This document shows, piece by piece, positions 10,528 through 21,901 of a stretch of DNA of 64,000 nucleotides. The notes below the pieces were generated by a model, which did not search any database, was not told the DNA's origin, and worked only from the letters and a program-made list of their open reading frames with translations. The stretch covers positions 57,718 through 121,717 of the forward strand of contig JACRFB010000056.1 of NCBI GenBank assembly GCA_016218045.1, in the 5' to 3' direction. Position numbers and translations under genes: made by a program. Numbering within the stretch: the first letter of the stretch is position 1; each line of letters opens with the position of its first letter. The DNA is from Ignavibacteriota bacterium (GTDB taxonomy: Bacteria > Bacteroidota > Ignavibacteria > SZUA-365).

Positions 10528-12657
10528 ATGAATAAAGTCCGTATCACCATCCTCGCTGTGCTCGTGTGTGCCGGACACATGCACGCACAGATCCATGTTC
10601 AAGGCACGACACAGGCACCGACCCGCTGGCGCTGGTCCTCGCCGTCCCCCACGGGCAACACCCTGACAGCCGTGGCGATGCCGGATCCACAGTCGATCTG
10701 GATCGTGGGTCACAACGGCACGATCCTCCACAGTTTTGACGGCGGTTCGAACTGGCTCCATGAGATGGACGGCCTGACCGACAATCTGCTGGGTCTCAGC
10801 GCGGTGGACGCCGTCACCGCCTTTGCGGTGGGTGATAACGGCGCGTGTCTGCGCACGACAAACGGCGGAACGGAATGGAGAGAATTGTCGACAGGTGCGA
10901 CGGACGGGTATAACGCCGTCTGTTTCATCGACGCGCAGCGCGGCTGGATCTGCGGCGACAACGGGATCGTGCTGCACACCTCCGACGGCGGCGCGAACTG
11001 GACGCGGCAGACGTCCGGTGTGTCGGTCTCCCTGAACGCGGTGCAGTTTGTGAATGCCGGCGACGGATACATCGTCGGGGCCGCGGGCACCGTGCTGCGC
11101 AGCAGCGACGGCGGCGCGAGCTGGGTGCTGAAAAAAATACCAAGGAGTCCGGATCTTTTCGCGGTGTCGGTGACTGGTTCAGGCGCCGCGTGGGTATGCG
11201 GCAGCGGCGGAACGGTGTACACGACAAACACAGGCGGCGCGCGCTGGGATCAGCAATCCGTCCCCACCGCCCGAAACGTGAACGACCTTCACGCGGCAAC
11301 GGACGCCGAACTCTGGGCGGTCTGCGACGGCGGCATACTGCTGCACACCACAAACGCGGGAGCGCAGTGGACGACGGTTGCATCCGGACTCGGCGACGAG
11401 GTTCTCGAGGCCGTGTGTGGTCTCGGAACGCTGTACTTCGCGGTGGGAGATCTGGGGCATCTGCTTCGCAGCAGCGACGGCGGCGCGCTGTGGGTGGATA
11501 CAAGCACAGGCACGAGAAAAAGTCTGAACTGGACGAGCTTCATCGATGCGCAGCGCGGTTGGGGCTTCGGTGAGGACGGCGTGGTGGTACACACGGCGGA
11601 CGGCGGGGCGCACTGGACAGTGCAGGCGCCTCCCGTGGGCAATTCACTCTTCGGCGGTTTTGCCCTCGGCGCCGATCAGGCGGTGACAGTGGGCGAAAGC
11701 GGTGTGATACTGCGGACGTCCGACGGCGGAGCACATTGGATACAACAACCGAACGCGTTCACCAACATCCTGCTCGCAGTCGACTTTGCCGACAGCGCGC
11801 GCGGCTGGGCCGTGGGAGAACTCGGACTCGTGTTGCGCAGCGACGACGGCGGACGAAGTTGGTCGCGCCAGAACACCGGGAGGCAGGAATACCTGTACGG
11901 CCTGCACGCCATCTCGCGCGAGCGGGTCGTGGCCGTGGGTGAAGCGGGCATAACACTCCGCAGCTCCGACGGGGGAGCCACCTGGACGCGCGGAAACACG
12001 GGCACACAACAGACGCTGTACTGGACGCGCTTCGTCGATCCCGACGAAGGATGGGCGTGTGGTGACGAAGGTACAATCGTGCACACCAGCGACGGCGGAG
12101 CGACATGGAGCCGGCAGACCTCGGGTGTTGGCGCCTCGTTGTACGTGGTCGCCGCACCGTCGCGCGCGGCGCTCTGGGCTGTTGGCGACAGCGGCATCAT
12201 CCTCACGAGTCCCGATGCAGGCGTGACATGGAATCGTGTCTATTCCCCCGCGGCGGCAAGTCTCTACTGCGTCCATTTTCCCGACGCGGAAACAGGCATG
12301 ATTTCCGGCGACTTCGGCACCATGCTGCGCCTCGGGAATGGGACCAGCGCCATGCACGGCGCAGCGCAACCGACCGCCCTGTCGATCGGTGCGAATTACC
12401 CGAATCCCTTTACGGGCGAGACCCGCGTTCCGCTTCACGGCATTACTCCCGGCTCTGGTGGCACGCTGCGTGTGTACGACCTGCTTGGGCGCGAGGTGGC
12501 CAATGCCGATGCCGAGCTTGCACGCGCCATAGCCGACGACACGGGACGCGGCGAGCTTCTTTTGCACCGCTCTCTGCTCCCCGCCGCAGGCACGTATGTC
12601 CTTGTTGTACGAATCGGCAGACGCGTTGTCTCCAGAACCATCATGGCTCTTCGGTGA
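10528..12657 (+). CDS. Ycf48/BNR-repeat secreted protein with T9SS sorting tail
   Basis: A 709-residue exported protein with a signal peptide ending at about residue 21 (GHMHAQ). Nearly the whole body is about a dozen repeats of roughly 43-45 residues built on AVGxxGxxLHTSDGGAxWxRQ. This is the BNR/Ycf48-like beta-propeller repeat often annotated as photosystem II stability factor-like, which is not a functional clue here. The last 90 residues (ANYPNPFTGETRVPL, VYDLLGREV, GTYVLVVRIGRRV) form a T9SS sorting domain, so it is probably displayed on or released from the cell surface. It lies directly before a paralogue with the same repeat. A TAACTTTCC element near 10496 may be its -7 promoter element. 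Confidence 0.85.
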   Translation: MNKVRITILAVLVCAGHMHAQIHVQGTTQAPTRWRWSSPSPTGNTLTAVAMPDPQSIWIVGHNGTILHSFDGGSNWLHEMDGLTDNLLGLSAVDAVTAFAVGDNGACLRTTNGGTEWRELSTGATDGYNAVCFIDAQRGWICGDNGIVLHTSDGGANWTRQTSGVSVSLNAVQFVNAGDGYIVGAAGTVLRSSDGGASWVLKKIPRSPDLFAVSVTGSGAAWVCGSGGTVYTTNTGGARWDQQSVPTARNVNDLHAATDAELWAVCDGGILLHTTNAGAQWTTVASGLGDEVLEAVCGLGTLYFAVGDLGHLLRSSDGGALWVDTSTGTRKSLNWTSFIDAQRGWGFGEDGVVVHTADGGAHWTVQAPPVGNSLFGGFALGADQAVTVGESGVILRTSDGGAHWIQQPNAFTNILLAVDFADSARGWAVGELGLVLRSDDGGRSWSRQNTGRQEYLYGLHAISRERVVAVGEAGITLRSSDGGATWTRGNTGTQQTLYWTRFVDPDEGWACGDEGTIVHTSDGGATWSRQTSGVGASLYVVAAPSRAALWAVGDSGIILTSPDAGVTWNRVYSPAAASLYCVHFPDAETGMISGDFGTMLRLGNGTSAMHGAAQPTALSIGANYPNPFTGETRVPLHGITPGSGGTLRVYDLLGREVANADAELARAIADDTGRGELLLHRSLLPAAGTYVLVVRIGRRVVSRTIMALR

Positions 12658-12742
12658 CACACCGGCACGAATCCTCGGTCCGGCGCTCGCATCCTACTTT
12701 GAATACCCCTCACGACCACAACGACACGGCACGGAGACACTT

Positions 12743-15187
12743 GTGACATACACGAAACTTCATTGGCCGTCAGAAGCTCAGAGAGAACCACTCGTTGAAA
12801 CGCGATACAGCGGCCGCCGCCTGCTGATGCTGGCCGCCGGTGTATCGATGCTGTGTGCCTTGTACGCAACGGCACATGCTCAGTGGGCCTGGCAGCATCC
12901 GCTGCCGCAAGGCAACGACCTCTGGAATCTGTCCTTCGCTCCGGGCGCCGCGGAAGGTCTGGCCGTCGGCGCGGCGGGGAGCATACTGCGCAGCGGGGAC
13001 AACGGCGCGACATGGAGTTTTGTTGAAAGCGGTACGAATCACTTTCTTCGCGGCGTCGCGCTTACGTCGTCGCAGCACGCGTGGGCAGTGGGTGACTACG
13101 GCACGATACTGCACAGCGCCGACGGCGGAGCGAGCTGGTCGCCGCAAAGCGCGTCCACCGGCGCGGGTTTTAACCAGGTCTCCGCGCCGGACGCGGATCA
13201 TGCCTGGGCGGTGGGTGATGCGGGCATGGTGTACGTCACACGCAACGGCGGAGCGACGTGGAGCAGCCAGAACAGCGCCGCGACTGCGAATCTCAACGAC
13301 GTCATGTTCATCGATACCAGCACCGGCTGGACCGTGGGGGCGTCCAAGACCATCCGGAAGACAACCAATGGCGGCACGACCTGGACCACGCAGTCGGTGA
13401 TGGGCACCGGATTCGATCTCATCGGCGTCTTCTTCCTCGATGCGAGCCGCGGATGGGCGGCCGGCACAGGCGGCACCATACTGCGAACAACAAACGGGGG
13501 AACCACATGGACGCGTATTGCGGGTGTCCCGACATCGCAAGATGTCAATAAAGTTGTGTTTGCGGATCAGAATATCGGATATGCCTGCGGCGAAGCGGGC
13601 ACGCTGCTGCGCAGCACCAATGGCGGACTGGCGTGGAGCGCCCTGACCTCGGGAACGCAGTGGGGTCTCGAAGGGCTCGGTCTTTCGGGCACCGCCGTGA
13701 TTACCGCGGGTGTCTTTGGTGATCTGCTGCGTTCGACCAACGGCCAGAACTTTTCGAATCTGCTCGCGGGCACACGCAGCACCATCAACGCCATTACAGC
13801 CGCCGACGGAAGCGCCGCGTGGGCGGTGGGTGACGGCGGCGCGGTGTTGCGCACGACCGACGGCGGTAGCACGTGGAACGGCGTGAACAGCGGCACCTCG
13901 TCGGCACTGTACGCCGTCAGCGCGTCCGACGCGCAGCATGTGTGGGCCTGCGGCAATGCGGGAACGATGCTGCACAGCAGCAACGGCGGCGCGTCGTGGA
14001 CGGCGCAGACAAGCGGGACCTCGGTGACACTCAATGGCCTCGACTTCATCGACGCGCAAAACGGTTTCGCCGTGGGCCTGTCGGGCCGCATCCTGCGCAC
14101 CACCAACGGCGGCGCGTCGTGGAGCGGCGTCGCGAGCGGCACACTCGATGCGCTCTACGCCATCGATATGCTCGATGCCTCGACGGGCAGCGTCGTGGGC
14201 GCAGGCGGACTGATCCTTCACACCAGCAACGGCGGCGCGACCTGGCAGAGGCAGACGAGTTTCACGCAGGACGCACTGTTCAGCGTCACACTCTCGGGAA
14301 GCAACGGCTGGGTGGTCGGGGACATGGGCACCATCCTCTACACCACCGACGACGGACAGACATGGGACGACGCGCCATCGAACGTGACAGCGGCGCTGTA
14401 CCGCGTCGTGCAGACATCATCGTCGGATCTGGCCGCGGTGGGCGACAGCGGCATCGTATTGCACTCGAGCGACGCCGGACTCACCTGGACGCCCGACATC
14501 AGCCACGCAATGTATGCGCTGTACGGCGCAACGATGGCCGGCGGTGTGCTGCGAATCGCGGGGGACTACGGACAGGTGCTGTTCAACTCCTCCTACCCGA
14601 CGCCCGTCACCCTCACACATTTGGACGCGCGGTTGATCGATGGTCTTGCGCGGCTCGACTGGCGGACGTCCGGCGAAAGCGGCACCGACGGCTTCGAGGT
14701 ACAGCGACGCACGGACGGGCAGTGGAACGTGGCAGGGTACGTGCCTGCACGCGGCGCGGGCGCGGGGACCGCATACACATGGATCGACAACGCCCTCTAC
14801 ACACCGGGAACGACGCGAAACTACCGCCTTCGTATGATCGACACCGACGGACGCTGGGAATACTCGCCGGTGGTGACACTTGCTGATGGAGCCGCCGGAG
14901 CGACGGATATTGTATTGGGTGCACCCGTGCCGCATCCGGTACGTGATATGGCACGTGTGACGATGAGGTACACGCGGAGAGCAGGCGGCGCTTCGCCGCC
15001 GTCCGTGCGGGTGCTGGATGCATCCGGGCGACTGGTGGCCGACATATCGGCCCGGGTGATCGACGGGGACGGTGAAGCCGTGCTCACGATTTTTCATGCG
15101 GACTTTCCCGGATCGGGGCTGTATTTTCTCTCGATGCACGACAACGGCAATACCGCCTACCGCCGCATCATCGTCCTGAAGCCATGA
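12743..15187 (+). CDS. Second Ycf48/BNR-repeat T9SS protein
   Basis: A paralogue of the preceding gene, about 814 residues. I chose the GTG at 12743, which has GGAG seven bases upstream, since the residues encoded before it look non-coding. The signal sequence would end at ATAHAQ. About fifteen BNR-type repeats of some 43 residues (for example [19 protein letters not shown]) fill residues 35-620. A fibronectin-like module ([21 protein letters not shown]) and a T9SS tail ([11 protein letters not shown]...[12 protein letters not shown]...[11 protein letters not shown]) follow. Its stop codon overlaps the next start (ATGA), so it is probably translationally coupled to the deacetylase-like gene downstream. 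Confidence 0.83.
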   Translation: MTYTKLHWPSEAQREPLVETRYSGRRLLMLAAGVSMLCALYATAHAQWAWQHPLPQGNDLWNLSFAPGAAEGLAVGAAGSILRSGDNGATWSFVESGTNHFLRGVALTSSQHAWAVGDYGTILHSADGGASWSPQSASTGAGFNQVSAPDADHAWAVGDAGMVYVTRNGGATWSSQNSAATANLNDVMFIDTSTGWTVGASKTIRKTTNGGTTWTTQSVMGTGFDLIGVFFLDASRGWAAGTGGTILRTTNGGTTWTRIAGVPTSQDVNKVVFADQNIGYACGEAGTLLRSTNGGLAWSALTSGTQWGLEGLGLSGTAVITAGVFGDLLRSTNGQNFSNLLAGTRSTINAITAADGSAAWAVGDGGAVLRTTDGGSTWNGVNSGTSSALYAVSASDAQHVWACGNAGTMLHSSNGGASWTAQTSGTSVTLNGLDFIDAQNGFAVGLSGRILRTTNGGASWSGVASGTLDALYAIDMLDASTGSVVGAGGLILHTSNGGATWQRQTSFTQDALFSVTLSGSNGWVVGDMGTILYTTDDGQTWDDAPSNVTAALYRVVQTSSSDLAAVGDSGIVLHSSDAGLTWTPDISHAMYALYGATMAGGVLRIAGDYGQVLFNSSYPTPVTLTHLDARLIDGLARLDWRTSGESGTDGFEVQRRTDGQWNVAGYVPARGAGAGTAYTWIDNALYTPGTTRNYRLRMIDTDGRWEYSPVVTLADGAAGATDIVLGAPVPHPVRDMARVTMRYTRRAGGASPPSVRVLDASGRLVADISARVIDGDGEAVLTIFHADFPGSGLYFLSMHDNGNTAYRRIIVLKP

Positions 15188-18100
15188 CACACAAATTGGC
15201 GCTGCTTCTGCTCTGCCTTTTTATCCCGGCGCTGCTGCACGCCGCGCCGGCCCGTACAGTATTGATCGTGTACGAGGGGGCCGACCAGACGAGCAACTAT
15301 GCCAAGGGTGACGCGCGTCAGCTCGGCGCGCTGCTCGGGCATTTCGACACACGCATCACGATCACGGCGGGAGCCGATTACAAGCCTGGCGCGATGCAAG
15401 CCTACGATGCCGTGTTTTGGCTCGGCTTTACACTCCGCTGCGAAGCGCCCGAGGCGTTTCTGCGCGACGCGGCCGCGCGCACACGCACCCTCGTCTGGCT
15501 GCACACGGGGATGATCGCGTACAATCGTGTTGTGCCCAGTCCGTCGCGTTACGGCTTCATGCCGGTCGCAGTCGATACGTCCACCGGCTACTCGGTGGTG
15601 CGGCGGGGGAATCAGACCTTCACCAAGGAGGAACCTAACATCACCGTGTGCCGTGTCACCGATCCATCGCGCTGCAGCGTGCTTGCGACGGCCTCGGGAC
15701 GTGGAAGCACGATTCCGTACATACTGCGCAGCGGCGCTTTCTGGTATGTCGCCGATTCGCCCTTTGCATCGGCGACGGAGACCGACCGCTATCTCCTCTT
15801 CGCGGACATCCTTCACGACATTCTCGGGCAGCCGCACGCGACATCACACCGCGCGCTGCTGCGCATTGAGGACGTGCATCCCCTCGAGGATCCGGACCGC
15901 CTCCGCGCAGTGGCCGACATCCTGGCGGCCGAACACGTGCCGTTTATCGTGTCGGTGGTTCCATTCTTCGTGGACCCCGGCCAGGGTTTGCGTGTGTCCA
16001 TTTCCGACAAGCCCGACTTTGCCGATGCGCTACGGTACATGGTGCGCAACGGCGGCACCATCGCGATGCACGGCAGCACGCATCAATACAAGGGAGTGAC
16101 GGCCGCCGATTATGAATTCTGGGACGACGCAAAAAACGCCCCCATACGGGGCGAGACGGTGGACGGTCATCGCAAGAAAATTCTGCTGGGACTCGAGGAG
16201 TTCGTGCGGAACGGGTTCTATCCCGTCTTATGGGAAACCCCGCATTACACCGGATCGCTGAAAACCTACGAGGCCGTGGCGTCGATCTTCAGCACGGCGA
16301 TGGAGCAGCGGCTCGCGATCGACAACGAGGACTACAGCCAATTCTTCCCGTATCTCATACAGCGGGATCTCTTCGGCCAGCGCATTCTGCCCGAGAACCT
16401 GGGCTTCATCCCCTTTGATCCCGATTCGGCGGGCGTCTCGTCGGCCAATGTCGACAGGGTGTTGCGTGGTGCCGACGCCCATCTCGCGGTGCGCGACGGC
16501 TGGGCCTCGTGTTTCTATCATTCCTTCGTGCCGCTCGAAAATCTGCAGCGGCTTGTCCGCGGCGTCAAACAGCGCGGCTACACCTATGTGGACGTCAAGG
16601 ACATGAACGCCCTCGTCTCGATGGGCGACAAGGCCATCCTCACCGGCAGGGGCACGGCCACCGTGCAATTGCACGATCAATTTCTGCGCGAGTATTACAT
16701 CGCCCGCGACGGGAAAATCGCGCGCACGATAGTGCAGCCGAAGCGGAGCAGCGGCGCCGTGTCGCGCCGCATTCAGACGCGCGACGGCGAAACCTATGTC
16801 GCCACACCGACGGAGATCCGCGCGCGTGAGCAGGGCTTTTTCGAGTCCATCGAGCGCGCCGCGCGCGACCTGGTCGAGTACGTCTTCCCCCCGCGCACGA
16901 CGCGGGACGAGGCGCGCGCCGCCATCGTGTGGGACACCGCGGCCACCGGGGGAGCGTTGCGCGATCAACAGAGTTTTGCGAACGCTCTCGGTGCGATTGG
17001 CGTGCCCTTCGACACATTACATGCGCGCGCGGAGTTTTCCCTCGCGCGGCACAATCTTGTCGTCGTGCCCTATGGCTGCGTCGATGCAATGCGGGATCGC
17101 GAATTCAGCCGCATCGTCGAATGGGTGCGTGCAGGGGGCCGGTGCATCACCGACGGGCGCACGGAATTCAGCAAGGAACTCGGCATCGTGTTTACCGGCG
17201 CCGTGTTGCGCGTGGAAAAAGTGCGCGATCGCCTCTTCCCCGAAGAGCAGATCGACTGGCAGACGCCCGAGACCTTCGCGAAGTTCGAACTGGGAGACGA
17301 CGACGACGTGCTGGCGCAAGACGAGGTGTCGGAAGCGCCGCTTGTCATCAGCAGGCCCTTCGGCGACGGGCGCATCCTGTATTTCGGATGCCGCTTCGAT
17401 CCCAACAGCGGCATGGGGTACAGCCGCTTCCCCTTCCTCGCGCAGTACATGCACAGGTCGTTGGAACTCATGCCCGTGCTGCGCCGGGACGCGCTCGAGG
17501 TGTTCTTCGATCCGGGGTACCGGAACACGATAAGCGCGGAGGACCTCGTGAAGCAATGGGTGGCGGCGGGCGTGCGCGCGGTACACGCGGCCGGCTGGCA
17601 CGAGTATCCGAAATACACGTACGACTACGCAAAACTCGTGGACCTGTGCCACGACAACGGCATTCTCGTGTACGCCTGGCTCGAGCCGCCGCAGATCAGC
17701 CACAAATTCTGGCTCGAGCATCCGGAATGGCGCGAAAAAAACGCGGCGGGCAAGGACGCGCGGCCCTCGTGGCGCTATCCGATTGCACTCACCGATCCAC
17801 GCTGCCTCGACGCGATGCTGCGCTCGTACGAAACGCTGCTGCACCGGGTGGATTTCGACGGCGTGAATTTTGCCGAGTTGTATTTCGAATCGGGTCCGCG
17901 CGGCGTCGCGGATCCCGAGTCGTTTACACCCATGCATCCCTCCGCGCGGCTCGAATTCCGCACGTTGCACGGTTTTGATCCGGCGCTTCTTCTGAATCCG
18001 GCGAGCCCGTATTTCTGGAAAAAAAATCCGGGCGCCCTCAAGAAGTTCGAGGACTACCGCGTCGATGTCATGGTGCGTGTACATGAACGCCTGCTCGAGC

Positions 18101-19122
18101 TGGCCGCGAAACTGCGCGTCTCGCGCAGCGGTTTCGATGTTGTGCTGACGGTGCACGACAATCTCGGTTCGCCGGAGCTGCGGAGTACGCAGGGTGTGGA
18201 CATCGAACGCATCCTGGCGTTGCATGCGAAATATCCGTTCACGTTGAATGTGCAGGACCCGCTCTCGCGCTGGTCGGAGGATCCTTCCCGCTACGAAGAG
18301 ATCGGACGCCGCTATCGCGCATTGCTCGGCAGGGATGTCGCGCTCGATCTCAACATCCTGTCGTTCCGGTCGCCAGAGACACCCACGATGTTCCCCACGC
18401 TGCTGCAGACGGGCACCGAGGCGTTTCATCTCATCTCCATCGCAAGCCGCAGCGCCGACCGGGTCATACTCTACTCGGAATCCAGCGTGAATCCGCAGGA
18501 CGTGCCCTATCTCGCGAATGCCGCCGCGAGTCCGGCCCGCCTGACGCGCCTGCCCTCCGGATACAGAATCGAGTCGCCTGTCGAAACCACGCTTCTGCTG
18601 GGGCGGAACCGCCGCATCGTGCTGATGGACGGCAAGGTGCGCACCGCCGCGCACGACGGCCGGCTGCTTGTGCCTGCAGGCAGACACGAAATTGTCACAG
18701 AAGAAGAGGGAAATACCCTCTTTTCCTCCGACCTGCTTCACGCGTCGCTCCTGTCGTTCACGGGCACGCTGCTCTCGATCGACGAGGGCGAGCGCAGCGT
18801 CGAGTTCCTCTACAGCGCGCGCGGACGGTGTTATGCCTCGCTGAACAAGTCGCCGGTGGATCTGTTCGTCGACGGTCGTTCCACGCCGTTCGAGGTGCGC
18901 AAGGGCAGCGGACGGTTCACCATCGTGTTGCCTCCGGGTGACCATACCGTCCGCATCGTGACGCAGAGCACCGTCGCATGGGGTGTGGACCTGACCAGCA
19001 TCTGGTCGTCGTCACTCATCGTCGTGTTCGGCGCACTGGCCGTCTGTGTGATGGCCGTCTTTTACTTCATCGTTCGATACACGCGGCGCCGCGGCGCATC
19101 CGCCGTGCCACGAGGGGTGTGA
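15184..19122 (+). CDS. Multidomain polysaccharide deacetylase (DUF2334-like)/glycoside-hydrolase-like membrane protein
   Basis: A 1312-residue protein with an N-terminal signal peptide (ends near LLHAA) and a C-terminal membrane helix at about 1275-1297, so most of it is extracytoplasmic. Residues about 20-215 form a Rossmann-like region. Residues about 218-480 look like a DUF2334 deacetylase, with [14 protein letters not shown] (Asp near 227) and MHGSTHQY (HxxxH near 295-299) as candidate metal ligands. Residues about 578-690 resemble a glutamine-amidotransferase-like fold. Residues about 770-1130 resemble a GHL10-type TIM barrel ([40 protein letters not shown]). It is coupled by ATGA overlap to the gene before it and lies two bases before the GT2 synthase. 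I infer it trims and deacetylates the polymer, like PgaB or PelA. Confidence 0.75.
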   Translation: MTHKLALLLLCLFIPALLHAAPARTVLIVYEGADQTSNYAKGDARQLGALLGHFDTRITITAGADYKPGAMQAYDAVFWLGFTLRCEAPEAFLRDAAARTRTLVWLHTGMIAYNRVVPSPSRYGFMPVAVDTSTGYSVVRRGNQTFTKEEPNITVCRVTDPSRCSVLATASGRGSTIPYILRSGAFWYVADSPFASATETDRYLLFADILHDILGQPHATSHRALLRIEDVHPLEDPDRLRAVADILAAEHVPFIVSVVPFFVDPGQGLRVSISDKPDFADALRYMVRNGGTIAMHGSTHQYKGVTAADYEFWDDAKNAPIRGETVDGHRKKILLGLEEFVRNGFYPVLWETPHYTGSLKTYEAVASIFSTAMEQRLAIDNEDYSQFFPYLIQRDLFGQRILPENLGFIPFDPDSAGVSSANVDRVLRGADAHLAVRDGWASCFYHSFVPLENLQRLVRGVKQRGYTYVDVKDMNALVSMGDKAILTGRGTATVQLHDQFLREYYIARDGKIARTIVQPKRSSGAVSRRIQTRDGETYVATPTEIRAREQGFFESIERAARDLVEYVFPPRTTRDEARAAIVWDTAATGGALRDQQSFANALGAIGVPFDTLHARAEFSLARHNLVVVPYGCVDAMRDREFSRIVEWVRAGGRCITDGRTEFSKELGIVFTGAVLRVEKVRDRLFPEEQIDWQTPETFAKFELGDDDDVLAQDEVSEAPLVISRPFGDGRILYFGCRFDPNSGMGYSRFPFLAQYMHRSLELMPVLRRDALEVFFDPGYRNTISAEDLVKQWVAAGVRAVHAAGWHEYPKYTYDYAKLVDLCHDNGILVYAWLEPPQISHKFWLEHPEWREKNAAGKDARPSWRYPIALTDPRCLDAMLRSYETLLHRVDFDGVNFAELYFESGPRGVADPESFTPMHPSARLEFRTLHGFDPALLLNPASPYFWKKNPGALKKFEDYRVDVMVRVHERLLELAAKLRVSRSGFDVVLTVHDNLGSPELRSTQGVDIERILALHAKYPFTLNVQDPLSRWSEDPSRYEEIGRRYRALLGRDVALDLNILSFRSPETPTMFPTLLQTGTEAFHLISIASRSADRVILYSESSVNPQDVPYLANAAASPARLTRLPSGYRIESPVETTLLLGRNRRIVLMDGKVRTAAHDGRLLVPAGRHEIVTEEEGNTLFSSDLLHASLLSFTGTLLSIDEGERSVEFLYSARGRCYASLNKSPVDLFVDGRSTPFEVRKGSGRFTIVLPPGDHTVRIVTQSTVAWGVDLTSIWSSSLIVVFGALAVCVMAVFYFIVRYTRRRGASAVPRGV

Positions 19123-19124
19123 TC

Positions 19125-20408
19125 ATGTTCGAATCCGTTCTCGACCTCGATCTGAGCATTCTCTTCCTTGTGGCGGTGATCCTGATCTGGTTCATGATCG
19201 GGTATCAGCTCGTGTTGACACTCGCCGGATTTTTCCATTACATCCGCTCGCGCAAGGAGCAACGCGACGTCGACGCGCAGTCGTTCGACTATCCCGCCGT
19301 CTCCATTCTCATCCCTGCGCACAACGAGGACGTGGTGATCGCCGACACGCTCGATGCGATGCTGGCGCTGGCCTATCCCGCCGACAAGCTCGAAATCATC
19401 GTCATCAACGACGGCTCGACCGACCGGACCGGCGAGATTGTGGCCGAGTACGCCGCGCGAGACGCGCGCGTCGTTCCCTTCACCGTGCCCGCGGGGCAGG
19501 GCGGCAAGGGCAAATCGCGCGCGCTGAATCTGGCGCTGCGCGTGGCGAAACACGACGTCATCGCAATCTACGATGCCGACAACACGCCGGAACCCGACGC
19601 GCTCCGTTATCTCGTCGCGCAGCTCCTTCTGCATCCGGAACTCGGCGCGGTGCTCGGCAAATTCCGCACCGTGAACAAACGGCGGAATCTGCTGACACGA
19701 TTCATCAACATCGAGACGCTGAGCTTCCAGTCGATACTGCAGGCGGGGCGCTGGCAGATGCTCGAGATTGCGACTCTGCCCGGAACAAATTTTGTGGTTC
19801 GGCGCGCCGTGATCGAGCGCCTGAAAGGGTGGGACGAGGACGCCATCACCGAGGATTCGGAACTCAGTATCCGTATGTACCTCGAGGGGTGGAAGATCAA
19901 GTTCATCCCGTACAGCGTGACCTGGGAGCAGGAACCGGAGAGCTGGGCAGTATGGATGCGGCAGCGTACACGCTGGGTGCAGGGCAACAACTACGTCGCG
20001 CGGAAGTTCTTCAAACAGCGCTCCTCGATCCGCAGCCGGAAGCTGCGACTCGAAATCGCCTACTCGCTCGCGCTCTACTACGTCTTCTTCATCGCCATAC
20101 TCGTGTCGGACGCGCTGTTCATTCTCGCCGCAACCAACACCGTGGCAATCACCCTGCCCGGACCCTACTCGCTGGTCTGGGGCGTGGCCGTGGTGCTCTT
20201 TTTTGCGGAGATACTGCTGGCCCTGTCTTACGATGGCGAGGATTCCTTCAGTGCCACGTTCGTCATCGGGCTGATGTATCTGACGTACTGTCAGCTTTGG
20301 ATCATCGTGGTGATGCGCGCGTTCTATCTCGACAAAATCAAAAGGCGGAAACACACGTGGGCGAAAACGGTCCGCTTCACCCCGGCACCGCGCGGAGGTG
20401 GCAAATGA
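19125..20408 (+). CDS. Processive family-2 glycosyltransferase (polysaccharide synthase)
   Basis: A 427-residue inner-membrane glycosyltransferase of the cellulose/chitin/PgaC type. N-terminal membrane segments are followed by a GT-A domain with DGSTDRTG (near 98), DADN (near 149), TED (near 242) and QRTRW (near 280). This is the D,D,D,QxxRW signature of processive synthases. Three more hydrophobic segments close the protein. The ATG at 19125, behind GAGGGG, is preferred over the longer frame. It follows the deacetylase/hydrolase gene by two bases and overlaps the outer-membrane gene by ATGA, so the three are one translational unit. The sugar is unknown; the PgaB-like neighbour suggests an N-acetylhexosamine polymer. 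Confidence 0.88.
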   Translation: MFESVLDLDLSILFLVAVILIWFMIGYQLVLTLAGFFHYIRSRKEQRDVDAQSFDYPAVSILIPAHNEDVVIADTLDAMLALAYPADKLEIIVINDGSTDRTGEIVAEYAARDARVVPFTVPAGQGGKGKSRALNLALRVAKHDVIAIYDADNTPEPDALRYLVAQLLLHPELGAVLGKFRTVNKRRNLLTRFINIETLSFQSILQAGRWQMLEIATLPGTNFVVRRAVIERLKGWDEDAITEDSELSIRMYLEGWKIKFIPYSVTWEQEPESWAVWMRQRTRWVQGNNYVARKFFKQRSSIRSRKLRLEIAYSLALYYVFFIAILVSDALFILAATNTVAITLPGPYSLVWGVAVVLFFAEILLALSYDGEDSFSATFVIGLMYLTYCQLWIIVVMRAFYLDKIKRRKHTWAKTVRFTPAPRGGGK

Positions 20409-21832
20409 CTCGGCGTCTGTGTCTCACCGCGGTGGTATTCTGCGCGCTGCTTCCGGGCGCGCTGTATGCGCAGTACGGCGCGTCGATACAGACGATGAGC
20501 ACCTACGACGACAATTCGTTCTCGTTCCGCGACAAACGCGCCGATGTGTATCATCAGGTATTCCTCTCGCTCTCCCGCGATTTTTCCACCGACTACTCGT
20601 TCCATCAGGCCTTTTACTACGGCGCGCTCGTGGCCTTCCGCACGTACTCGGGGCGGACCTACCATCAGCACATGGCCGGCCTCTACTCGTCGTGGCAGCT
20701 CGATTACCGCGGCGACGACGAGGAGGAGGAGAGTTCCGATGAAGCCGCCGCCGATTCCCTCGATGAAGGCGCTTCGGATGAAGAGACCGGCGAGGACGAG
20801 GACTCTCTCGATACCGGCGACGAGGAAGATGGAGGAGACGAAGAAACCGGCACGGACTCGAGCGGGACTGTGACGAGGAACGTCCGCAGCGGCCGGCCCG
20901 CGCCACAGTGGATGGCGTTTGCACCGGCGGACGAACCCGCGTTCAATGACAGTCTTGTCACGTACCTCATACTCAAACCCGCCGTCAGCGGACGATTCGA
21001 CAAAGCCGAGTATGCGTTCTACGATTTTGGAAAGGTTGCACTTTCGGCCACGCTGCGTCGTCATATCGTGGGTCCGCTCATGGGCCGTCTTCAGTACGAG
21101 GCCGGATTCAAATCCTATCCTTCCTTCACGCAATTCACCCATGTCGAACAGGCGGGCGTGGTGACCTTGAACACACGGCTCGCACCTGCCTTCGAGCTGT
21201 TCGGATCGGTCTCGCTCGGATACAAGATTTACACCGAAAAGGTGAGCGACACCGTCTTTTTGAGCAACGGGAACAGCGGCAAGGGCAAGGGGGGAGTGAA
21301 GCCGAAGAAGACCATCATATCGCAATACTCGACGCCTTCCGCATCACAGATCACACTCGGGCTCGGCACCGTCTGGAGCGCGGGCGCCGGTACACGCCTG
21401 ACACTTTCGTACCTGCGGCGCATCAATCCCTCGAATACCGCGCGGTATCTCGATCCGCGCGGCATCATCGGCGCCTCGGAAGACGACGTGTTCGAGGATG
21501 TGTACGGCTATCAGGGTGACGAAGCGCTGTGTCTGCTCGAAAGCAGCGGACCGTGGTCCACCACCGTGACTGTCGAGGCGGGCTTCGAGAGGCGCATCTA
21601 TCCGCGTCCTGCCACCACACTCGCAGGCGAAGCGCTCGAGGCCTTTCCGCAGCGCATCGATGCGCGCGGGACCCTGGAGGCGCGGGTGATGCTGCCTATC
21701 GCGCGCGCGGCGGACGGCAGCACGCGCTTCGCGGCGGGACTCGCGTACCGCTACCTGCGGAACCAGTCGCGGGACGAGTATCACGACTACCACACCCATC
21801 AGGGGATGCTCGTGCTCGAGGCATCGCTCTAG
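20405..21832 (+). CDS. Putative outer-membrane beta-barrel with acidic insert (export partner?)
   Basis: A 475-residue exported protein with signal peptide (LLPGALYAQ). The body has the alternating aromatic/polar strands of an outer-membrane barrel (DYSFHQAFYYG, GVVTLNTRLAPAFELFGSVSLGYKIY). Between residues about 104 and 156 lies a run that is almost all Asp, Glu, Ser, Thr and Gly (starts DDEEEESSDEAA), an unusual acidic surface or periplasmic loop. A Gly/Lys-rich patch (GNSGKGKGGVKPKK) follows later. Its start overlaps the synthase stop (ATGA), pointing to a role in exporting or binding the polymer. I do not recognise a family; it is not an obvious PgaA or TPR porin. Confidence 0.6.
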   Translation: MTRRLCLTAVVFCALLPGALYAQYGASIQTMSTYDDNSFSFRDKRADVYHQVFLSLSRDFSTDYSFHQAFYYGALVAFRTYSGRTYHQHMAGLYSSWQLDYRGDDEEEESSDEAAADSLDEGASDEETGEDEDSLDTGDEEDGGDEETGTDSSGTVTRNVRSGRPAPQWMAFAPADEPAFNDSLVTYLILKPAVSGRFDKAEYAFYDFGKVALSATLRRHIVGPLMGRLQYEAGFKSYPSFTQFTHVEQAGVVTLNTRLAPAFELFGSVSLGYKIYTEKVSDTVFLSNGNSGKGKGGVKPKKTIISQYSTPSASQITLGLGTVWSAGAGTRLTLSYLRRINPSNTARYLDPRGIIGASEDDVFEDVYGYQGDEALCLLESSGPWSTTVTVEAGFERRIYPRPATTLAGEALEAFPQRIDARGTLEARVMLPIARAADGSTRFAAGLAYRYLRNQSRDEYHDYHTHQGMLVLEASL

Positions 21833-21901
21833 GCGGCGGAGGGTGCGGAGGGCAACAATTCCTCGTATCTTGTGTTTCCGTTGCCCGCACGATGATGCCC
21901 C

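Noticed and set aside
10528..15187. Photosystem II assembly factors
   Set aside because: The resemblance is to the Ycf48/BNR repeat only; T9SS tails and context show generic secreted repeat proteins.
17017..18945. 642-codon frame antisense to the deacetylase/hydrolase gene
   Set aside because: The sense protein has clear domains across this region; the antisense frame is His/Arg-rich as expected from reversed GC-rich codons.
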